Below are positions 59,164 to 64,000 of a DNA stretch of 64,000 nucleotides, piece by piece. Positions within the stretch are counted from its first letter, which is position 1. The number at the start of each line of letters is the position of its first letter. The stretch lies in the NCBI GenBank assembly GCA_003130845.1, contig QEXW01000140.1, positions 1-64,000 on the forward strand, read 5' to 3'. The position numbers and the translations under genes were made by a program. The notes under the pieces were generated by a model. The model made no database searches, was not told where the DNA came from, and saw only the letters and a program-made list of their open reading frames with translations. Source of the DNA: Anaerolineae bacterium. GTDB taxonomy: Bacteria; Chloroflexota; Anaerolineae; Anaerolineales; Villigracilaceae.

Positions 59164-60342
59164 TTATTTTTTCCAACCGTCTAGGTCTTGTTCGGTCTGA
59201 ATGGAAAGCAAGGGAATGCCATATAACTCTGCCAGCGCTTGGGTCTGGCGCGAATAGGTCACGGCTCCGGCTTGGATGAGCAGGACTTCCTGACCGGCAC
59301 GGCGGGTTTGATATAACTCGTGGAGCAGGTCGGTGTTGATTTCACCTGTAATCACAATCAGACTGGTTCCCCAAGGTAATTGCGCTCGTTGCCGTTGAAG
59401 CAAAGGCAAAAACGGTGACTGGCGTATCGGACCGATGCGTGCCAAGGTTTCGAGCAAACGGGTAAGATGCGCGTTGCCTTTGTGTGCCGGCAGCGGGCGT
59501 GGCGGTTGGCCACTGGGCAGGTCTAGTCCGTTCACCAGCAGGCCGACCGTTTGGCGTTTTTGGGTAATCCAGCCGGCAAGCGAGGCGGTGATGACGATTG
59601 CTAATTCCATCGAATCAATGCGCTGACGAAAGGCGTACTCATCCTCGTTAAGGTTCAAGCATAAGAGCGTTTCGAGTGCAATGGAAGGCTCGAACATTTT
59701 GACTTGCAGCCGGCCGGTGGCAGCACTGGCTTTCCAATCTACCCGGCGTAGAGAATCACCAGCCACATAATCGCGTTTGCCTAGCACACGCGTTGGGTCT
59801 TCAAATAAGGGTTGCGTATGGCGCAACGTTCCCTGTGGCGCGCGTGAAGGAATTGGCACCGCGGTGAGCGGGATGATTTTCGGATAAATCGTGAGGTATT
59901 GTTCTGGCAACTCTTTCTGTAATGGGGGATTCAGCCCTAGGATGTCGCCGCTGGAAAGGGAAAGTGGCCCAATAGGATAGTAGCCTCGTTTGCGCGCTTC
60001 TAGCGTGTATGTGATGCGCAGGCTTGATTTGGGTCCTAAGGAAGAAGCACGTTGTAGGTTAGGCGTTGTGCTTAGTCCAACCGGCAGTCCTTCTTGAATT
60101 TCTACCCAGGGCAGGGGGAGCCAGCTAGGGTTTTTGACCTGAATCTCAAAATGAACTTTTTCCCCTGGAAAGGCGCGGTCGGTAAAAAAGCGCTCGGCTT
60201 GCACATGGCGCAGCGCATGTCGAGACCACCATAGGCCTGCTCCAAATGCGCCAACCAACAGGTAAATGAGGCTCAGCGCAAAGTCATCGCCCAGAAAGAT
60301 GGCCAATAGCAGCAACAGGAGCAGCAGGGGTAAGAGATTCAT
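59164..60342 (-). CDS. DUF58 family protein
   Basis: A 392-residue protein with two N-terminal membrane helices (about 3-18 and 22-40), a beta-rich part (60-165), and the DUF58 domain with GKRDYVAGDSLRRVDWKASA near residue 195 and a VWA-like end. DUF58 proteins are usually encoded with a MoxR ATPase and transglutaminase-like protein; neither is in the window. The function is probably assembly or export-linked, and unproven. Alone on the minus strand here. Confidence 0.9.
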   Translation of the reverse strand: MNLLPLLLLLLLLAIFLGDDFALSLIYLLVGAFGAGLWWSRHALRHVQAERFFTDRAFPGEKVHFEIQVKNPSWLPLPWVEIQEGLPVGLSTTPNLQRASSLGPKSSLRITYTLEARKRGYYPIGPLSLSSGDILGLNPPLQKELPEQYLTIYPKIIPLTAVPIPSRAPQGTLRHTQPLFEDPTRVLGKRDYVAGDSLRRVDWKASAATGRLQVKMFEPSIALETLLCLNLNEDEYAFRQRIDSMELAIVITASLAGWITQKRQTVGLLVNGLDLPSGQPPRPLPAHKGNAHLTRLLETLARIGPIRQSPFLPLLQRQRAQLPWGTSLIVITGEINTDLLHELYQTRRAGQEVLLIQAGAVTYSRQTQALAELYGIPLLSIQTEQDLDGWKK

Positions 60343-60451
60343 GACATCAGGGATACTGTGCCTGTGTGGATTGTATCTCGAAGTTCAGAGATTGGGGTGA
60401 GAATTGATGCCAATCATGTTAAGATAGGGGAAAATAATGCCCGGAGGCGCT

Positions 60452-60832
60452 ATGTATTTCTTTGTCCGCTACACCGGTTATGTGATGATTCTGTGCGGGA
60501 TATTTCTCATGCTGGCCGGATTGGCTATAACCATCTATGGCTTTGTGCAACATGATGCTCTGCTCAAGGCCATCAATGACGCGTTGGTGGCGAGTAATTC
60601 CCTGTGGCGGGTGACCGAACTCCGCTTTCTGACTTCGCTTTTCGGCCTTTTCTCGTTTGTGATGGGAATGCTGGTTGCCGCGCTGGGGCAGTTGTTGCTG
60701 ATTTTTGCCGACCTAGCCAACCATGCTCGCCAAACGAACATTCTGCTGCGTTCTTTTCGTTCTCGTTCGCGGCGGACAACCCTGCTGGCGACAAAAGTCT
60801 CTCGCGCGGAGCATGACCAACCGGTAGGGTGA
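60452..60832 (+). CDS. Small membrane protein with two helices
   Basis: A 126-residue protein with two membrane helices (about 8-32 and 60-85) and a basic tail rich in Arg and Ser. No family recognised. GGAGG precedes the ATG at 60452, which is better than an in-frame start at 60437. It may be co-transcribed with the YibE/F gene that follows after nine bases. Confidence 0.75.
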   Translation: MYFFVRYTGYVMILCGIFLMLAGLAITIYGFVQHDALLKAINDALVASNSLWRVTELRFLTSLFGLFSFVMGMLVAALGQLLLIFADLANHARQTNILLRSFRSRSRRTTLLATKVSRAEHDQPVG

Positions 60833-60841
60833 TTCTACTCT

Positions 60842-62062
60842 GTGCGCATCAAAACGAACGGTATGAAATCAATTGCTAAGCCTTTTGTATTGGCTGGTCT
60901 TGTTGTGCTGTTTGCCTTGCTGGCATTTCTGGTGTGGGGGGTACCGTATTTTTTCCAAAAGCCCTATATTAACCAGATCAACGCCTCCCTGGGCGCACAA
61001 ACGTATCGTGCGCACGTGATAGAAATCCTTGAGTCTGGCCCGATTGATTTGGGCGGCACCGTGCAAACCTATCAGCGAGCACGTGTGCGGGTTGTAGAAG
61101 GCGAATATAGCGGCGTTTTGATGGAAATTGACTATGGCCGCTATCGCATTTTGCCACAGGGTCAACTATTGCGCCCGGGTGATGCGATTTTTGTGTTGAT
61201 AGGCAAACGCCCTGATGGTGTGGTGGAGGCTTTTTTTGTAGATTTTGTGCGCGAGCAGGCGCTGCTGCTCTTGCTGGCAATTTTTGTCACCGCCATTTTG
61301 CTGATGAGCCGCTGGAAGGGGTTGCGCAGTTTGCTTTCCTTGGCTTTTAGCTTGCTGGTTATCATCTACTACATCATTCCACACATTTTGGCCGGTGAAG
61401 ACCCCTTGCAAGTGAGCCTGATTGGCTCTGGCTTGTTGCTGGGGGTCTCGCTCTATTTGACCTACGGTTGGAATTGGAAGACCCATGCTTCGGTGCTGAG
61501 CATGGTTTTTGTCTTGCTGATTACCGGTGTGTGCGCAGTGTTGTTTGTGCAGGTAGCGCGGTTAAGTGGTTCGGGCAGCGAAGAGGCGCTGTTTCTAACT
61601 CAAATGTCGAGCGTCAACATCAACCTGCGCGGCCTGTTATTAGGAGGCATTTTGATTGGTGCGCTGGGTGTGCTCGATGATTTGGTGACGACCCAGGCAG
61701 CGGCTGTGTTCGAATTGCATCACACGGACCCGCGTCTGGATTTCCGTGCCCTCTTTGAAAAGGCCATGCGCATCGGTCAAGACCATGTGGCAGCCACGGT
61801 GAATACGCTTGTGCTGGCGTATGCTGGGGCTTCGCTGCCACTGCTCTTGTTGTTTACACTGGGCAGTGGAAATTATGGATATTTTATTAATGTGGAATTT
61901 GTGACCGAAGAAATTGTTCGTACTCTGGTTGGTTCGCTGGGACTAATGGCTGCTGTTCCCCTGACGACAGGGCTTTCGGCATTGATTGTCTTAAATCGTC
62001 ATCGTCTCCCTGAAGACTGGCGCGCTCTACTTGGTCCAGAGGGCGCCGGGCATCACCACTAG
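60842..62062 (+). CDS. YibE/F family membrane protein
   Basis: A 406-residue protein with an N-terminal helix, an external part (about 40-135, with RVRVVEGEYSGV), and about seven helices. The YibE/F pattern appears as GLLLGGILIGALGVLDDLVTTQAAAV (in part: IGALGVLDDLVTTQA) and as IGQDHVAATVNTLVLAYAGASL (in part: DHVAATVNTLVLAYAG). The start is GTG at 60842 with GGGTGA nine bases upstream; an ATG at 60863 is the alternative. The C terminus ends in His residues. The transported or sensed compound is unknown. Confidence 0.88.
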   Translation: MRIKTNGMKSIAKPFVLAGLVVLFALLAFLVWGVPYFFQKPYINQINASLGAQTYRAHVIEILESGPIDLGGTVQTYQRARVRVVEGEYSGVLMEIDYGRYRILPQGQLLRPGDAIFVLIGKRPDGVVEAFFVDFVREQALLLLLAIFVTAILLMSRWKGLRSLLSLAFSLLVIIYYIIPHILAGEDPLQVSLIGSGLLLGVSLYLTYGWNWKTHASVLSMVFVLLITGVCAVLFVQVARLSGSGSEEALFLTQMSSVNINLRGLLLGGILIGALGVLDDLVTTQAAAVFELHHTDPRLDFRALFEKAMRIGQDHVAATVNTLVLAYAGASLPLLLLFTLGSGNYGYFINVEFVTEEIVRTLVGSLGLMAAVPLTTGLSALIVLNRHRLPEDWRALLGPEGAGHHH

Positions 62063-62112
62063 AGCATAGTTGGTTGGGGCAACTGCTCCATCTGTGGAAC
62101 GGCCCAGTGCGT

Positions 62113-62118
62113 TATAAT
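62113..62118 (+). promoter_or_regulatory. Candidate -10 box upstream of the 62165 gene
   Basis: TATAAT stands 46 bases before the ATG at 62165. No clear -35 element. Confidence 0.4.
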
Positions 62119-62164
62119 TTTTATCACTCAGTGTGCAGCGAATAGGAATTTGTGGAGACTAAAA

Positions 62165-62533
62165 ATGGAATACTCGATTGCTCCCTCGGATGATGGCAAA
62201 TACATCATTTTGAAAGTTGTAGGTCAATTTGGCCGCCAACAAGCATTACAATATCACTTAGAGGCGCATCGTATGGGGCGCCAGATGGGAATTGACCGCT
62301 TCTTGCTTGATTTTTCTGAAGGCCGTAATACCGATACTGTTTTGCGTCATTATACGTTTGTCAGTCAAGATATGCGTCATCCTGAAATCAACTTGGACGC
62401 GCGTATTGCCATGCTTGTCAATCCGTATGACCATTCACACGATTTCATCGAAGCCATGCTCAAGCATGAAGGGGTGGATGTAGCCTTGTTTTATGATGTC
62501 CAAGCGGCGGTGGCGTTTCTAAACAAAGCGTGA
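62165..62533 (+). CDS. Small STAS-like protein
   Basis: A 122-residue soluble protein with an alternating beta-alpha pattern (KYIILKVVGQF, then a helix, RFLLDFSEGR, ARIAMLVNPYD, VDVALFYDVQAAVAFL) that resembles SpoIIAA/STAS-like folds. The conserved Ser that is phosphorylated in anti-sigma antagonists is not evident. GGAGACT precedes the ATG. The fold call is inference, and no function is given. Confidence 0.65.
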   Translation: MEYSIAPSDDGKYIILKVVGQFGRQQALQYHLEAHRMGRQMGIDRFLLDFSEGRNTDTVLRHYTFVSQDMRHPEINLDARIAMLVNPYDHSHDFIEAMLKHEGVDVALFYDVQAAVAFLNKA

Positions 62534-62586
62534 GCGAAAAGAGCGCTTTTTGTTTTGGAGTATAATGATTTTAGTGGAGTTGAGTG

Positions 62587-63435
62587 ATGGCTTTTCAAGT
62601 GAGTGATTACTACGATTTAGTGCGCTTGCTGCATCAGCATCCTGAGTGGCAGCAGGAACTACGGCAATTGTTGCTCACCAAGGAAATCCTGGAACTCCCT
62701 CAAATCGTGAGAGAACTTTCGGAAGCCCAACGCCGCACCGAACAGCGCGTGGAAGAATTGGCCGAGGCGCAACGCCGCACCGAGCAGCGCGTGGAAGAAT
62801 TGGCCGAGGCGCAACGCCGCACCGAGCAGCGCGTGGAAGAATTGACCGAGGCGCAACGCCGCACCGAGCAGCGCGTGGAAGAATTGGCCGAGGCGCAACG
62901 CCGCACCGAACAAAAAATAGAAGCATTGGTTGAATCGCAAAGCAAAATTGAGCAACAGGTTAAGCGTTTAAACGACCGCGTGGGTCACCTCGACGGTCGC
63001 ATGTTAGAAATTGGTTATCGTGACCGGGTAACGGCATACTTTGGCAATTTGTTGCGCAAAATTCGGATTGTGCCTTCCGATGAAATTGTGGACCGCGTGG
63101 AAAACGTGTTGAGCCAGAAAGAAATTGATACCCTCTTGGCACTGGACTTGATTGTACAGGGAAATCTGCGGCGTGCATTGCAGCCTCTGGCACAAGATGC
63201 GTTAGTTTGGATAGCGATTGAAATCTCTGCCACAATTGCCGATGAGGATATTGACCGGGTGGAGGAACGCGCTGCACTATTGCGCAAAGCAGGTGTCATC
63301 GTATTCCCTTTGGTGGCCGGGGAACGAATTTCAGAGCGCGTTTTAGACCTGGCGCGCCAGGCGGGAGTGATGGTGCAGTTAGACGGCAAATTTCAAAATT
63401 TGGAACATGCCCTACGGCGGCTAGGCGGCGAATAA
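62587..63435 (+). CDS. Coiled-coil protein with tandem 14-residue repeats and nuclease-like end
   Basis: A 282-residue protein. The N terminus is short and helical, residues 46-115 are five copies of a 14-residue unit ([14 protein letters not shown]), and a further coiled coil leads to a C-terminal alpha/beta domain (about 140-282). That domain has the layout of PD-(D/E)XK-like families (DUF3782-type): Asp in LLALDLIVQ and Glu in [10 protein letters not shown], but the usual Lys after Glu is missing. GGAG lies seven bases before the ATG at 62587. The repeats make the length likely to vary between strains. Confidence 0.8.
   Translation: MAFQVSDYYDLVRLLHQHPEWQQELRQLLLTKEILELPQIVRELSEAQRRTEQRVEELAEAQRRTEQRVEELAEAQRRTEQRVEELTEAQRRTEQRVEELAEAQRRTEQKIEALVESQSKIEQQVKRLNDRVGHLDGRMLEIGYRDRVTAYFGNLLRKIRIVPSDEIVDRVENVLSQKEIDTLLALDLIVQGNLRRALQPLAQDALVWIAIEISATIADEDIDRVEERAALLRKAGVIVFPLVAGERISERVLDLARQAGVMVQLDGKFQNLEHALRRLGGE
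62722..62931 (+). repeat. Tandem 42-bp coding repeats
   Basis: Five adjacent units begin at 62722, 62764, 62806, 62848 and 62890. Units 2-4 are nearly identical and differ at single bases; the first and last are more changed. Each unit encodes 14 residues, a multiple of three, so gain or loss keeps the frame. Confidence 0.95.
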
Positions 63436-63457
63436 CCAGAATATTTTGACCAGAACG

Positions 63458-63487
63458 ACTTCCACGCGCCCAGCGTGGAAGTTTTTA
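63458..63487 (+). terminator. Rho-independent terminator after the coiled-coil gene
   Basis: ACTTCCACGC and GCGTGGAAGT form a ten-base stem with a five-base loop, followed by TTTTAT. Confidence 0.9.
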
Positions 63488-63499
63488 TTGGGCGGGTGG

Positions 63500-63505
63500 T
63501 ACAAT
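63500..63505 (+). promoter_or_regulatory. Candidate -10 box of the thiolase gene
   Basis: TACAAT stands 58 bases before the ATG at 63564, right after the terminator of the preceding gene. No clear -35 box. Confidence 0.4.
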
Positions 63506-63563
63506 TTCTACAGAAGAATCGTTGTACGAAATCCTATCGCCTCAACCCAACCCTGGAGGTCTC

Positions 63564-64000
63564 ATGACAGACGTTGTAATTGTTGATGCTATTCGTACAC
63601 CCATTGGTGCTTTGGGGGGTGCTTTGGCAAGGGTTCGTCCCGATGATTTGGCGGCCCATATTCTTCAGGCTCTTGTAGAACGAAATCATCTGGACCCGGC
63701 GCAAGTGGATGAAGTGTATCTCGGTTGCGCCAACCAGGCTGGAGAGGATAACCGCAATGTTGCGCGCATGGCACTTTTGCTGGCCGGTTTCCCGCCATCT
63801 GTGCCGGGGGTGACGGTCAATCGGTTGTGTGCTTCGGGGTTGACGGCGGTCAATATGGCAGCGCGGGCTTTGCGTGCGGGAGATGGGGAGATTTATATTG
63901 CGGGTGGCGTAGAGTCTATGTCGCGCGCACCGTATTCCTTGCCCAAAGCCGAAGAAGCCTTTAGCTTTGGCAACCTGACCGCTTACGATACCGCCTTGGG
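63564..64000 (+). CDS. Thiolase (acetyl-CoA acyltransferase), 5' part
   Basis: The first 145 residues of a thiolase; the gene runs off the right edge. VDAIRTPIGALGGAL, AGEDNRNVARMALLLAG and NRLCASGLTAVNMAARAL with the nucleophilic Cys89 are family hallmarks. The AGEDNRNVARMA stretch resembles 3-oxoadipyl-CoA thiolases (PcaF/PaaJ type), but a general 3-ketoacyl-CoA thiolase is equally possible without the C-terminal half. GGAGGT precedes the ATG at 63564. Confidence 0.9.
   Translation, partial: MTDVVIVDAIRTPIGALGGALARVRPDDLAAHILQALVERNHLDPAQVDEVYLGCANQAGEDNRNVARMALLLAGFPPSVPGVTVNRLCASGLTAVNMAARALRAGDGEIYIAGGVESMSRAPYSLPKAEEAFSFGNLTAYDTAL

Noticed and set aside
62722-62931. CRISPR array
   Set aside because: The units are contiguous without spacers, are multiples of three and encode a regular coiled coil.
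1-64000. tRNA, rRNA, insertion sequences or prophage genes
   Set aside because: Reading the gaps showed no cloverleaf, no rRNA stretch, and no transposase or phage protein among the frames.

Overview
The window reads as a chromosomal segment of a bacterium of the phylum Chloroflexota, most likely class Anaerolineae or a relative. The reasons are an alternative complex III (ACIII) operon, Tat-exported proteins with lipoprotein boxes, secreted NBR1-type Ig-domain proteins, a divergent PlsY and moderately GC-rich DNA with mixed codon use. No rRNA, tRNA, CRISPR array, insertion sequence or phage gene was found. The assignment is inference from gene content, not from a marker gene.

Layout. 1-7 kb: an unrecognised partial gene on the minus strand, a very large multi-sensor response regulator with an HD-GYP output domain, a DinB-like protein, an extended SDR, a steroid-reductase-like membrane enzyme and an OsmC protein. 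7.6-10.6 kb: a polar amino acid ABC transporter (binding protein, two permeases, ATPase) on the minus strand. 11-14.1 kb: a TRAP transporter whose TakP-like binding protein faces its DctQ/DctM permease genes tail to tail. 15.4-23.2 kb: the respiratory core, a diheme cytochrome c followed by actA, a split actB (B1 and B2), actC, actD, actE and a monoheme membrane cytochrome, with no actF. 23.3-29.2 kb: a YfcC-type carrier, a glycosidase-like lipoprotein, a zinc ribbon protein, a DUF2817 peptidase and a large lipoprotein.

29.4-41 kb: an ECF sigma/anti-sigma pair, Nudix hydrolase, MEMO-like protein, GNAT, DegV, lysine 2,3-aminomutase with a long leader, two tandem secreted Ig-domain proteins, aldo/keto reductase, metallo-beta-lactamase-fold enzyme, and a minus-strand group of membrane protein, JAMM peptidase and PlsY. 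41-54.6 kb: steroid-reductase-like protein, enoyl-CoA hydratase, AAC(3)-like acetyltransferase, M50 protease, a second DegV, a second ECF sigma/anti-sigma pair with a membrane protein, threonine synthase with a structured leader, a GT2 glycosyltransferase, and a MOCOS-like aminotransferase, VOC protein, membrane protein and APS-reductase-like CysH. 54.6-64 kb: a signalling group (PP2C phosphatase, FHA/VWA protein, membrane protein), a dual-specificity phosphatase, a DUF58 protein, a YibE/F protein, a coiled-coil protein built on perfect 42-bp repeats, and the start of a thiolase at the right edge.

Together the genes suggest a respiring heterotroph that takes up amino acids and keto acids, degrades acyl-CoAs, and passes quinol electrons to c-type cytochromes through an ACIII. 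TATAAT-like boxes stand close before many genes, and in four places so close to an ATG that leaderless transcripts are likely.
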